From the NCBI GenBank assembly GCA_038142205.1, contig JAYQJO010000001.1:1-64000 (forward strand): a stretch of 64,000 bases of DNA, in the 5' to 3' direction. The translations under genes were made by a program, and so were the position numbers. The notes below the pieces were generated by a model. It was not told the origin of the DNA, ran no database searches, and worked only from the letters and a program-made list of their open reading frames with translations. This document shows positions 27,375-37,023 of this stretch, piece after piece. The DNA comes from UBA7359 sp038142205 (GTDB taxonomy: Bacteria; Pseudomonadota; Gammaproteobacteria; Eutrophobiales; Eutrophobiaceae). Each line of letters starts with the position of its first letter. Within the stretch, counting starts at the first letter, position 1.

Positions 27375-28237
27375 TTTTGTTTTTGAGACTCCAGATAAGC
27401 TTCTTCAGTAATATTCTTACTTAACCATCTGACCATATCACGCCAGATATCATTAATTTCTTTTGTAGTCGGCATGATGCCGGCGTATGGCAGTTCGATA
27501 GTTACAACGGGTATCTTGCGTTGAATTCCTGCATAGTTTCCTAATGAGCCGGGATACGTGCCTAATAGGTTAAGGTGTAGGCGTCCCAGTTTGTACTGAC
27601 CGTTGCGAGGACCATCAAAGTCGACAATACCGTAAGGTGCATGCACAGCAACAATAACATCAGGGTTGAATTCATTAATGTGTTCAACTAACCATGCTGA
27701 TTCAGGCTCGCTTAAAGCATTTTCACCAGGGTAATATCTTGGATTACTGCCCGTAAACTGTTTCCAGTGTCTTAAAGCGGTATTTTCCCAATCATCCATG
27801 GGAAAGTTTCGGTTAAGATCAACTTTATTGGCATTCATGCGTTGCGACTTCCTTTGTAATAAACCATCCGGATTCATTAATGGAACAATATGCCAATGAA
27901 AAAGACCAGAGTGATATTGCTCCAGCGTTTTCATCCATTTAAAAATAATACTGACAGATGAATATTCATCACCGTGAATGCCGCCAATTAACAAGACTTT
28001 CCCAAGAGGTGAACGTCTTGGCAATGGTGGGTATTCTTTTAGAAGAAGAGCTTGTTTGTTTACTGAACGACCTTCTGTAGCAGCAAGATTAACACCTAGA
28101 CAATCCCGAATATTGACGCTGCCGAGTTTATTACCGATCCGTGTGCATTGTTCAGACATCAATGCGTAATCATCTTCAGCTTTTAATGGTGAGACAGATA
28201 ATGCGAAGCAGGTAAGTAATAGTATTTTTTTAAACAT
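27353..28237 (-). CDS. exported M14-family zinc carboxypeptidase (MpaA-like)
   Basis: 294 residues with a signal peptide (ending LSVSPLKA). Zinc ligands in GIHGDEYSS and later AVHAPYG, plus the catalytic Glu in VTIELPYAG, match M14 peptidases. NKVDLNRNFP is also typical. Related MpaA/amidated-murein enzymes trim peptidoglycan peptides; the neighbouring transpeptidase supports a wall role. It overlaps ubiA by 8 bp and is the last gene of the recG-ubiC-ubiA group. Confidence 0.83.
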   Translation of the reverse strand: MFKKILLLTCFALSVSPLKAEDDYALMSEQCTRIGNKLGSVNIRDCLGVNLAATEGRSVNKQALLLKEYPPLPRRSPLGKVLLIGGIHGDEYSSVSIIFKWMKTLEQYHSGLFHWHIVPLMNPDGLLQRKSQRMNANKVDLNRNFPMDDWENTALRHWKQFTGSNPRYYPGENALSEPESAWLVEHINEFNPDVIVAVHAPYGIVDFDGPRNGQYKLGRLHLNLLGTYPGSLGNYAGIQRKIPVVTIELPYAGIMPTTKEINDIWRDMVRWLSKNITEEAYLESQKQNQDAAPS

Positions 28238-29282
28238 TTTTATTAATTATAAAATCAAGAAACAATCCTGCAAAAACAGTCAGACCAAACCAGTTATTAT
28301 TTAAAAACGCTTGCATGCATCGCTCTGGTTCTCTATTTCTAATAAGAAATTGTTGATAAATAAAGAAACAGCTCGCAATTGCAAGACCAAAATAATAATA
28401 GCTCCCCAGCTGCGCTTGTTTACCTGTCATTATCAGTGTTACTAAAACAAGCGCTTGAATAATACCGATAATAACCCGATCGGCATCATCAAACAAAATT
28501 GCTGTGGATTTAATACCTATTTTCAGGTCATCTTCACGATCAACCATGGCATACATCGTATCATAGGCGACGGACCAGAGGATGTTGGCAATGAGTAATA
28601 ACCAGGCAATTTGCGGGACAGAACCCGTTTGAGCAGCAAACCCCATTGGTATAGCCCAGCCAAATGCCAGTCCCAAAAAGAACTGGGGTAGATATGTATA
28701 ACGTTTCATAAAAGGATAAATCCCGGCAAGCATTACCGCGACAAAAGCCAGTTGAATGGTTAGCCAATTCATCGTTAAAACAAGTAAAAAGGCAATCAGA
28801 ATCAAGCTGCCCGCTAATAGCATTGCTTCTCGAGGGCTTACTTTCCCACTTGCTATAGGACGCTTTTTTGTACGAGCAACGTGTGGGTCATAACGTCTGT
28901 CAGCAATATCATTTAATACGCAACCGGCTGAGCGCATTAAAATAACACCTAGTAAAAAAACAATTAAGATGTTGATGTTCGGTAATCCTTGTGCGGCCAT
29001 CCATAAGCCCCAAAGCGTTGGCCATAACAGTAAATAAATACCAACAGGCTTATCCAATCGCATTAATAATGCATATTGTTTTAGCTGATAACGAATTACA
29101 GGCCAATATGCTTTGTATGCTAAAACAGATTTGTGAGTAAGAACCAATAAGTAATTACGGCATATATGAAAATACTTAATGCTAATAGCTTTGGTTTTTT
29201 TGAAAAAATATGTAAGCGTTACTCCGAGTTGACTGAGTAACATCTTAATTTTTTTTAGTACCAGATCTAGTTTTTGTTGCAT
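28230..29282 (-). CDS. ubiA: 4-hydroxybenzoate polyprenyltransferase with an N-terminal extension
   Basis: 350 residues against about 290 for UbiA. The core begins at about residue 70 (ALLMRLDKPVGIYLLLWPTL) and includes the Asp-rich prenyl-diphosphate sites NDIADRRYDPHV and DREDDLKIG across eight or nine membrane helices. It attaches the polyprenyl tail of ubiquinone. The first 60 or so residues (MQQKLDLVLKKIKMLLSQLG onward) are basic and helical and are not usual in UbiA. No suitable start lies close before the core, so the extension is probably real. It overlaps ubiC by 16 bp. Confidence 0.9.
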   Translation of the reverse strand: MQQKLDLVLKKIKMLLSQLGVTLTYFFKKTKAISIKYFHICRNYLLVLTHKSVLAYKAYWPVIRYQLKQYALLMRLDKPVGIYLLLWPTLWGLWMAAQGLPNINILIVFLLGVILMRSAGCVLNDIADRRYDPHVARTKKRPIASGKVSPREAMLLAGSLILIAFLLVLTMNWLTIQLAFVAVMLAGIYPFMKRYTYLPQFFLGLAFGWAIPMGFAAQTGSVPQIAWLLLIANILWSVAYDTMYAMVDREDDLKIGIKSTAILFDDADRVIIGIIQALVLVTLIMTGKQAQLGSYYYFGLAIASCFFIYQQFLIRNREPERCMQAFLNNNWFGLTVFAGLFLDFIINKNV

Positions 29283-29812
29283 TCCAAAACCGCAGGTAAA
29301 AATATTTCAGTAACCAATAAGGGCTTTTGTTCAGTATAAAAAAGAGACTGTCTTCCCCATAACTCAGAAGCAATATTCGAACCTTTTGTTGCTTCAGCAT
29401 GCAGTTCACTGCCTATAGGAATTATTGCATATCGCATTACATCACGATAAGTTGAATTATCATTAAATAGAAAATCACCCAGAGGTTGCTTTCCCATTTC
29501 TAGTAATTTCTTATTATTTCCTGATAGTGTTTTCTCAGGAATAATACTACGTGCGTAAACTAATACCTGTTCATCATCTTTTAAGAACACTTTTCTTATA
29601 AAGGCAGTATCATTATCAGTTAACGATAATAAGCCTGCTTCACTCCTTATAGGTTGTTGCCATTCTTCACTGATTAGTTCGAGATTAAACAAACCAGAAC
29701 AATGTAGCTGAATAAAACCTGTAAGTGAATTTTCGTGATATAGAAACGGGCATATTCGTTTTTCAGAAATCGTTTGTTGTGAATCGTCTTTATTTAGCCA
29801 ATCTGGTTCCAA
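29267..29812 (-). CDS. ubiC: chorismate lyase
   Basis: 181 residues. It releases 4-hydroxybenzoate from chorismate, the first committed step of ubiquinone synthesis. The conserved region VLVYARSIIP and the C-terminal GRQSLFY with a distal Glu (VTEIFLP) match UbiC. It overlaps ubiA downstream and follows recG at 14 bp, so ubiC-ubiA are co-transcribed. Confidence 0.85.
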   Translation of the reverse strand: MEPDWLNKDDSQQTISEKRICPFLYHENSLTGFIQLHCSGLFNLELISEEWQQPIRSEAGLLSLTDNDTAFIRKVFLKDDEQVLVYARSIIPEKTLSGNNKKLLEMGKQPLGDFLFNDNSTYRDVMRYAIIPIGSELHAEATKGSNIASELWGRQSLFYTEQKPLLVTEIFLPAVLECNKN

Positions 29813-29826
29813 TATACTTTACCCGG

Positions 29827-31923
29827 TTAAACATTACTGTATTCGACAGTTTTTCCAAGCCATCGATGAATCAGAGATTCTACCTTGTCAGCATCATTAT
29901 CAAATAGATATTTTGCAGTATTTTGTATTTCAGGCAATAAACGCGAGTCGCGCATTAAATCGGCAACACGCATGTCTGGTATGCCTGCCTGGCGGGTGCC
30001 TAATACTTCTCCTGGTCCTCGTAATTCGAGATCTTTTTCGGCAATCACAAAACCGTCGCTACTGGTGCGCATGATCTCAAGCCGTTGTTTGGCTAAATCG
30101 CCAAGCGGAGCCTGATACATCAAAACACAATCACTTTTTATATCGCCTCGACCTATACGACCGCGTAATTGATGTAACTGTGATAAGCCAAAGCGTTCAG
30201 CATTGTCTATGATCATTAAACTGGCATTAGGCACATCGACGCCGACTTCAATAACCGTTGTTGCAACAAGAAGATCTATTTTTCCTTCTTTAAAAGATTG
30301 CATAATGTTTTCTTTTTCTACGGCTTTCAAGCGACCATGAATCAGGCCGACATTAATATTATTCAGTTTTTCTTTTAATGTTTCTGCCGTTTCAATTGCT
30401 GTTTCACATTGTAGTGTTTCTGATTCTTCAATCAGTGTACAAACCCAGTAAACCTGTCGGCCCTCTGCACAAAGTGCACCTATTCTGTTAATAATGTCAT
30501 CACGTTTTTCATTAGAAATAACGCTGGTGCTGATTGCTTTACGACCAGGCGGTAATTCATTAATAACTGTATGATCCAGATCGGCATAAGCTGTCATGGT
30601 TAATGTTCTTGGAATGGGGGTTGCCGTCATAATTAATTGATGAGGGTATTTATTATGCTGTTGGCCTTTTTCTAGTAACGCGAGTCGTTGATGTACACCA
30701 AAGCGATGCTGTTCATCAATAATAATCAGCCCCAATTTCGCAAAGGCTATAGAATCCTGAAAAAGGGCATGAGTACCTATAGCAACAACAGGTTTGTTTT
30801 CCAATAAACGTACTTCAGCTTCAGATCGTAAAGACTTTTTAAGTTTGCCGGTAAGGAATACAACATCAATACCTAAAGGAGCAAGCCAGTTAACAAAGTT
30901 ATTATAATGTTGTTCCGAGAGTAACTCAGTTGGCGCCATAATCGCGACCTGATAACCTGACTCGACTGTCTGTAATGCAGCCATTGCTGCGACGACTGTT
31001 TTACCCGAGCCTACATCACCCTGCACAAGGCGTAACATCGCTTCAGATTTTTTTAAATCAGCAGAGATAATCTTAAAAGTCCGTTGTTGCGCACTCGTTA
31101 ATTTGAATGGCAATCGCTTTAAAAATTTTGATGCTAAATTATTATTATTGGATAAAGCGGGTGATTGCTCTTTTCTAAATTCCTTACGCAATTGTAATAA
31201 ACTTAACTGGTGTGCGAGTAATTCTTCAAATGCCAATCTCGTTTGTGCCGGATGCTTGCCTTCCAATAAGCTTTGTATATCGGCTTCTGGAGGTGGTCGA
31301 TGAACGTAGGATAAAGCATTCGATAAAGTGGGCAGGTTTAGTTTTGCTAAAATATTTTCAGGCAGTAATTCAACTAGATGTTCAGGGTTATTATTTAGTA
31401 CTTGTATCGCTTGTTCAGTTAATTTACGTAAACGGGTTTGCTGTAAGCCCTCTGTACTGGGATATATGGCTGTTAACTGTTCATCTAGCTCAACATCCTG
31501 CTGTTCATTAATAACCCTGTATTCAGGGTGAACCATTTCCAATGAGTTTTGACCAAAACGAACTTGTCCGTAACAACGAACGGATAAACCACGTTGTAAT
31601 CCTTTTTCCTGAGATTTTGAAAAATAAAAAAAACGTAAAACAATCGCACCGGTACCATCGCTAATACGACATAGCAATGAGCGTCTTCTACCAAAACGTA
31701 CCTGCGTGAGTTCTATTTCACCTTGTATATAGGCATTGTGTCCTGAACGCAAAGTGCCTATAGCTGATAATCGCGTCCGGTCAATATAACGATGAGGCAG
31801 GTGAAAAAGTAAATCTTGTATTTCGCGGACACTGATTTTTTGTAGTTTATCTTGCAGGCTGGGGCCGACTCCATTTAATGCCGAGACAGGATCAGTAAGC
31901 GACTGTTGTTTATTATTCTTCAA
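29827..31923 (-). CDS. recG: ATP-dependent DNA helicase RecG
   Basis: 698 residues, full length. The wedge domain comes first, then helicase motifs: GDVGSGKTV (Walker A), DEQHRFG (motif II), TATPIPRT (III), ATTVIEVGVDVPNA (V) and QLRGRIGRG (VI). The C-terminal PGEVLGTRQAG is a RecG hallmark. It remodels stalled replication forks. Its position beside spoT/ridA upstream and ubiC downstream is common in gammaproteobacteria. Confidence 0.96.
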   Translation of the reverse strand: MKNNKQQSLTDPVSALNGVGPSLQDKLQKISVREIQDLLFHLPHRYIDRTRLSAIGTLRSGHNAYIQGEIELTQVRFGRRRSLLCRISDGTGAIVLRFFYFSKSQEKGLQRGLSVRCYGQVRFGQNSLEMVHPEYRVINEQQDVELDEQLTAIYPSTEGLQQTRLRKLTEQAIQVLNNNPEHLVELLPENILAKLNLPTLSNALSYVHRPPPEADIQSLLEGKHPAQTRLAFEELLAHQLSLLQLRKEFRKEQSPALSNNNNLASKFLKRLPFKLTSAQQRTFKIISADLKKSEAMLRLVQGDVGSGKTVVAAMAALQTVESGYQVAIMAPTELLSEQHYNNFVNWLAPLGIDVVFLTGKLKKSLRSEAEVRLLENKPVVAIGTHALFQDSIAFAKLGLIIIDEQHRFGVHQRLALLEKGQQHNKYPHQLIMTATPIPRTLTMTAYADLDHTVINELPPGRKAISTSVISNEKRDDIINRIGALCAEGRQVYWVCTLIEESETLQCETAIETAETLKEKLNNINVGLIHGRLKAVEKENIMQSFKEGKIDLLVATTVIEVGVDVPNASLMIIDNAERFGLSQLHQLRGRIGRGDIKSDCVLMYQAPLGDLAKQRLEIMRTSSDGFVIAEKDLELRGPGEVLGTRQAGIPDMRVADLMRDSRLLPEIQNTAKYLFDNDADKVESLIHRWLGKTVEYSNV

Positions 31924-31983
31924 AGCTGAGTCTAAATTAAAGCCAGCATAAGCTTGTGTTAAGTTGCTGTTCTTATATAAAGC

Positions 31984-32364
31984 TTATAGTGTCATTATGG
32001 CATCCATTTCTACTAACGCGCCTTTAGGTAAACTGGCTACGCCAACAGCTGCTCGAGCGGGATAAGGCTCGGAAAAATAGTCTGCCATGACTTCATTTAC
32101 TAAAGGAAAATGGGACAGGTCGGTCAGAAATATATTAAGTTTGCTGATGTCCGCCAGTGAGCCTCCGGCAGCTTTTGCAACCGCAGTGAGGTTATCAAAC
32201 ACGCGTGTGATTTGAACACGCATATCGCCTTTGGCTAGTTCCATTGATTCAGGTACTAAAGGAATTTGTCCAGAAAGATAGACGGTATCGCCCACTTTTA
32301 CAGCCTGAGAATAAGTACCTATGGCTTGTGGCGCATCTGTAGTCGAAATGATTTCTTTATTCAT
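31984..32364 (-). CDS. ridA: RidA family enamine/imine deaminase
   Basis: 126 residues from the ATG at 32364, which has GAGGG 8 nt upstream; the upstream in-frame ATG at 32388 adds residues not seen in RidA. APQAIGTYSQAV, VYLSGQIPL and the closing PYPARAAVGVASLPKGALVE with the catalytic Arg are intact. It removes reactive 2-aminoacrylate. Position between spoT and recG is conserved. Confidence 0.93.
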   Translation of the reverse strand: MNKEIISTTDAPQAIGTYSQAVKVGDTVYLSGQIPLVPESMELAKGDMRVQITRVFDNLTAVAKAAGGSLADISKLNIFLTDLSHFPLVNEVMADYFSEPYPARAAVGVASLPKGALVEMDAIMTL

Positions 32365-32402
32365 AATTGTAAACCCTCTTGAAAACAAATTTTTTAATAG
32401 TG

Positions 32403-34549
32403 TTAGAAACGTATAATTTGAGAAATACTTTTTAGCGTCCTTATTCTTCTTAACACATCGGCTAAATGTCTACGATTCTGGACTTCAATAATAAATGTTA
32501 ATAAGGTGTAGCGGTCATCCCGATCTTTCATTGCTACGTTGACAATGTTGGCATCTGTATCAGATATCGCCGATGAAACTGTAGCAAGTACGCCGCGTTG
32601 ATTGCCGGCAAACATTTGAATTTTTACTTCGAAGTCAAGTTTAACACTGGGTTCCCATTCAACGTGGATCCATTTTTCCTGGTCATTTTGATATTCAGCA
32701 ATGTTTTTACAACTTTGTCTATGTACTACAATACCGCGTCCGGATGTAATAAATCCGTGGATAGGATCACCGGGTATTGGATAACAACATTTAGGAAAGC
32801 TGACGACCATACCTTCCGTGCCTTTAATTGTTAAAGGTGTTGTTTCTTTTTTGATGGCGTTGCTTCACCTTGTTTAGTCAGTTTTTCAAATGCGACCAGC
32901 TGCCTTGCGATTAGCGGTGCAAATTTATTACCTAGCCCAACTTCCTGAAATAGTTCATCTTCATTTCCGACTTTATTTTCAGCCAGTAAATATTGCATAT
33001 CCTTTTCATTAAGATCCTGATAAGTGTAAGCAAAGGGTTCCAGTTCGCGGTTTAGCAAACGCTTGCCTAATGCGATGGCTTCATCGTTTTGCAGGTTTTT
33101 CAAAAACTGCCTTATTTGTGTTCTTGCTTTTGCTGTGACAACAAAATTTAGCCAGGCAGGATCGGGTCGGCCACTATTGGCAGTAATTATTTCAACCGTT
33201 TGACCATTTTTTAATAATGTACCGAGTGGGAATAGTTTTCTGTTTATGCGTGCACCAACACAACTATTACCTATATCGGTATGTATTGCGTATGCAAAAT
33301 CAACAGCTGTTGCGCCACTTGGTAATTCCATAATTTTGCCGCGAGGCGTAAAAACATAAACATCATCAGGAAATAGGTCGATTTTTACATTCTCGAAAAA
33401 CTCTTCCGGGTTACCTGCTGATTTATTAAGTTCAACAATATTACGTAACCATTCTCTGGCTCGACGGTGTGCGCCACTGCGATCATTACCTTTGCGAATT
33501 GATTTTTTTGATTTTCCTTCCGCTTTATATAACCAGTGTGCGGCAATGCCTGCTTCGGCAACATCATCCATTTCCTTGGTACGAATTTGAATTTCGATTG
33601 GGACACCATAGGGGCCAAACAATACGGTGTGTAAAGATTGATAACCATTCGCTTTAGGAATAGCGATATAGTCTTTGAATTTACCCGGAACCGGCTTGTA
33701 TAGATTATGTACGATACCAATTGTGCGATAGCAAGTATTAATATCATCAACTATTAAACGAAACGCATAAACATCGTAAACATCATTAAAAGACAGGTTT
33801 TGATCTCGCATCTTCAGGTAAATGCCATAAAGGTGTTTTTCCCTGCCTAGAATTTGCCCAGGTACTTTTTCCTGGCGCATACGTCGTTTTAGCGCTGTAC
33901 GTATTTTAGTGATGATTTCCTTACGATGCCCCCGCGCCTTATTAATCTGTTCGTTTAATATCCTGTAGCGCATAGGATAGTATATTTGAAAGCCACGTTC
34001 TTCGAGTTCAAGACGTATTGTATTTACGCCTAATCGCAAGGCAATGGGAGCATAGACTTCTAGCGTTTCCTTAGTTATACGTCGTCGTTTCTCAGGTTTT
34101 AACGCTTCGAGTGTGCGCATATTATGTAAACGGTCAGCCAGTTTTACGAGAATGACACGAATATCATTACTCATTGACATTAACATCTTACGAAAGTTAT
34201 GGGCCTGTGCTTCCTCCACACTTTCGAACTGAATTTTATCCAGCTTACTGACACCATCGACTATTTCAGCAACACCTTTACCAAAGCTTCGCGTGATAAC
34301 AGTTTTTGCAGTTGGCGTGTCTTCTATGACATCGTGCAGTATGGCTGCCATTATTGTTTGGTGATCCATGTGCATTTCACCGAGAATATAAGCTACTTCC
34401 AGTGGGTGGTGGATATAGGGTTCGCCACTTTTTCGTTTTTGACCTTCATGTGCTTTAGCACTGAATTGATAGGCACGTTGAACTTTTTGAACCTGTTCAG
34501 GTTGAAGATAAGTTCCAATAAGTTTGCTTAGATCGTTAATTGTTTGCAC
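32403..34549 (-). CDS. spoT: bifunctional (p)ppGpp synthetase/hydrolase, frame shifted once
   Basis: About 715 residues after repair. An HD hydrolase domain comes first (HHPLEVAYILGEM, ILHDVIEDT), then the synthetase domain (HLYGIYLKMRDQNLSFNDVY), TGS (FTPRGKIMELPSGATAVDFA), the CC-motif region (KCCYPIPGDPI) and the ACT domain. The frame breaks at the six-T run 32847-32852; one more base gives SKKETTPLTIKGTEG and joins the parts. Since rpoZ-spoT-recG are intact in order and spoT is close to essential, I treat the shift as a sequence error. Confidence 0.94.
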
Positions 34550-34617
34550 AGAATAAATTTACTTTTGTTAAATACAAAAAAATGATTTGTTTTGAATTGT
34601 ATACTACAAATGCATAA

Positions 34618-34635
34618 AGGCGCATTTCTGCGCCT
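34618..34635 (-). terminator. possible weak terminator after rpoZ
   Basis: AGGCGCA / TGCGCCT stem with a four-base loop between rpoZ and spoT. On the minus strand it is followed by TTTATGCATTTG rather than a clean T run, so it may attenuate rather than stop transcription. Confidence 0.4.
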
Positions 34636-34663
34636 CTATGTTGAAAAGAAATTTGTTTAGAAT

Positions 34664-34936
34664 TTATTCTGTTGGTGAAGCAGGGGTAGGAATTGCAAAG
34701 TCAGCTTCAGTAAATTCTTCCTCGTCATCAAACTGGTTGACCTTATTAATATTTTCTTCAGTGATAAGGTTTTCAGCAATTTCACGCAAAGCGATAACGG
34801 TTGGTTTGTCCTGATTGATAGGGACTAATGGATCGGCACCCATTGAAATTTGACGGGCACGCTTACTCGCTAATAAAACCAGATCATAGCGGTTTCCAAT
34901 ATTATCTAGGCAATCTTCAACAGTTAGTCTGGCCAT
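34664..34936 (-). CDS. rpoZ: RNA polymerase omega subunit
   Basis: 90 residues. MARLTVEDCLDNIGNRYDLV and SKRARQI are the diagnostic omega sequences; the C-terminal half is acidic and variable. It promotes assembly of the beta-prime subunit and ppGpp binding. The order gmk-rpoZ-spoT is the conserved gammaproteobacterial arrangement. Confidence 0.97.
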   Translation of the reverse strand: MARLTVEDCLDNIGNRYDLVLLASKRARQISMGADPLVPINQDKPTVIALREIAENLITEENINKVNQFDDEEEFTEADFAIPTPASPTE

Positions 34937-35065
34937 ATTGTCCTCATTTTAACTAAAATATAATTTTACATTAACCGGTTAAAAAATGACCGGCTTTTAA
35001 AGTGGAGCGCTATTCTACTGAATTTTTAGGTCGATCTGCAATAAATGAATCAGTTTCAAGGCTAT

Positions 35066-35695
35066 TTAGTCGTCTTCAACGATAATTTTATTAACAAAGT
35101 CATCATAAAACGCGGATTGTCGACAACTTCCCAGATTAGTTGCTGAAATAATAGCTTCTAGTTCGAATACAGCTCGGTCAAAATCATCGTTAATGACGAT
35201 ATAGTCAAACTCTTTGTAGTGTGACATTTCCTCACGCGCGGCATTCATGCGCCTATCAATGGTTTCCCGATCATCATTCTGTCTACCAACAAGTCTGTCC
35301 CGCAAGGTGTGATAATCGGGTGGTAATATGAAAATTCCAACACTATTGCGTAGTTGTGATTTCACTTGCTGGGCACCTTGCCAGTCAATTTCGAGAATGA
35401 TGTTTCTACTTAAAGCCAGTTCTTGTTCAACCCAGTCACGTGATGTGCCGTAATAATTACCAAACACTTTGGCGTATTCAAGGAAGCGATTTTGTTTAAC
35501 CATATTCTTGAATTCGGCTTCATCGATAATGTGATAGGCCTCTCCATCCTTTTCATCATGCCTGGGCTTGCGGGTTGTGTGTGATATCGATATGTCAGTG
35601 TTATCCGTCTTTCCACTAATTGCTTTTACCAGAGATGTTTTACCCGCACCTGATGGCGCGGCGATAATAAATAGGGTTCCGCTTTTGCCTTGCAT
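35066..35695 (-). CDS. gmk: guanylate kinase
   Basis: 209 residues. The P-loop APSGAGKTS is at residues 13-21. SHTTRKPR, DGEAYHII, EIDWQGAQQV and the lid region QNDDRETIDRRM are all in place. It converts GMP to GDP. It lies 8 bp after yicC and upstream of rpoZ. Confidence 0.97.
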   Translation of the reverse strand: MQGKSGTLFIIAAPSGAGKTSLVKAISGKTDNTDISISHTTRKPRHDEKDGEAYHIIDEAEFKNMVKQNRFLEYAKVFGNYYGTSRDWVEQELALSRNIILEIDWQGAQQVKSQLRNSVGIFILPPDYHTLRDRLVGRQNDDRETIDRRMNAAREEMSHYKEFDYIVINDDFDRAVFELEAIISATNLGSCRQSAFYDDFVNKIIVEDD

Positions 35696-35703
35696 AATTT
35701 TTA

Positions 35704-36570
35704 TTATTCTATGTTTTGAATTTGTTCTCTTATTTGTTCAATGATGACTTTTAACTCAACAGAAGAATTGGTTGTATCCATATGCGTGGATTTAGAACCT
35801 AATGTATTCGATTCTCTATTCATTTCCTGCATTAAAAAATCCAGTCGTCTTCCAATAGGTCCTGCTTGCTCCAATACTCGACTCACTTCTTCTATATGTG
35901 CATTAAGTCGATCCATTTCTTCTGCAACATCCATTTTCTGAGCTAATAGCAGCAATTCCTGTTCCAGTCGATCTTGATTAAATTCAGCGGTGAGCTCTTG
36001 TGCTTTCAATATAAGCTTTTCACGTATATTGTTCTGGATAGTCGGCATTATTTCATGCACATCAGCTACAATTTGTTTCGCAGATTGACAGCGTTCAGCC
36101 ACCATCGTTTTTATTTTTTCGCCTTCTCTTTCACGCGTATCAATAACGTTAACAAGAGTTTGATCAATTAAATCAAGTACCGGTCCGCCGATTTTTTCAG
36201 GGTCGGGTACATCTTTATCTAAAACGCCTGGCCAACGTAATAGTTCCAGAGGATTTACTGGTGAAGGCGTTTTTAACTTTTCTGCTGTTGCTTCCACCGT
36301 TTCAATGACTTTTCCCAGTAGATCTTGATTAACAGGTAAGGTGTCTTTTACAGCTTCTTGATGTGTGAATCGTATATTACAATCAACCTTGCCTCTTTTT
36401 AATTTACTCGAAATACGATCCCGGATTTTTTGTTCCAGAAACCGCAATTCTTCTGGTAATCGCAATGATATTTCCAGATAACGGTGGTTTACAGTTCTGA
36501 TTTCGCAAGAGGCATTTCCCCAGTCCTCTGACTGTTCGGTTCTGCCGTATGCGGTCATGCTTTTTATCAT
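35704..36570 (-). CDS. yicC: YicC-family endoribonuclease
   Basis: 288 residues. It starts MIKSMTAYGR and ends with the family's MNRESNTLGSKS...IKVIIEQIREQIQNIE pattern (EMNRESNTLGSKS and KVIIEQIREQIQN seen directly). YicC (YicC/YloC) proteins have RNase activity reported for E. coli and B. subtilis members. The yicC-gmk-rpoZ order is conserved. Its start lies 40 bp from the MITE-like element, so its promoter may lie within that element. Confidence 0.93.
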   Translation of the reverse strand: MIKSMTAYGRTEQSEDWGNASCEIRTVNHRYLEISLRLPEELRFLEQKIRDRISSKLKRGKVDCNIRFTHQEAVKDTLPVNQDLLGKVIETVEATAEKLKTPSPVNPLELLRWPGVLDKDVPDPEKIGGPVLDLIDQTLVNVIDTREREGEKIKTMVAERCQSAKQIVADVHEIMPTIQNNIREKLILKAQELTAEFNQDRLEQELLLLAQKMDVAEEMDRLNAHIEEVSRVLEQAGPIGRRLDFLMQEMNRESNTLGSKSTHMDTTNSSVELKVIIEQIREQIQNIE

Positions 36571-36609
36571 TTAAATTACCTACTTCATCAAGGTTTTGCT
36601 AGTTTTTAG

Positions 36610-36940
36610 GATCTGTTTCTCTTTCATATTCACGTCTGTTGTCGTATGAAAATACGCTAGTCAAGACGCGAGGAATGAGGTCTAGTCATTCTAAATGAAT
36701 GATGAGTAACGCAGAATAGCGTATTTTTATATACAACCCAAAGGGCAGAGACTGTTTTTGTGCCCAGTGTCGTTACCAATTGCTCAAGTACGTCTCACGG
36801 ATGCAGGAGCTAGAGTACCAACTGCAGACGCTTCAGGCGATGCTAAGCGCAGATACTGAGAATAACTACATCACGCTTTTCTGTGTCGCTGGATACAAAA
36901 GTAGTTAGCAGCAGTGATGAATATGAAGGAGAAACAGACC
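36610..36940. mobile_element. MITE-like element with 23-bp terminal inverted repeats
   Basis: Ends are GATCTGTTTCTCTTTCATAT TCA (36610-36632) and, inverted, GGTCTGTTTCTCCTTCATAT TCA (36940-36918), 21 of 23 matching. Inside the left part AAAATACGCTA (36649-36659) and TAGCGTATTTT (36717-36727) form a perfect 11-bp stem around a smaller ATTC-based hairpin. The right part holds an open stretch (ATG 36801 to TAG at about 36909) reading MQELEYQLQTLQAMLSAD, less AT-rich than its surroundings. No transposase is present. I see no clear target-site duplication. It occupies most of the 36571-37023 gap between divergent yicC and rph; the other bases hold nothing recognisable. Confidence 0.65.
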
Positions 36941-37023
36941 TTCACCTTTTATTTGGGAGAAGGGAAGTACGCCATCAAATTTTCTCGTTATAATGCGGCA
37001 CTTTTTATTTTGGAGAATACTCT

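Noticed and set aside
36801..36911. A small protein gene inside the MITE-like element
   Set aside because: The frame from ATG 36801 is about 36 codons with no ribosome site and no family I recognise; it is kept only as a note in the element.
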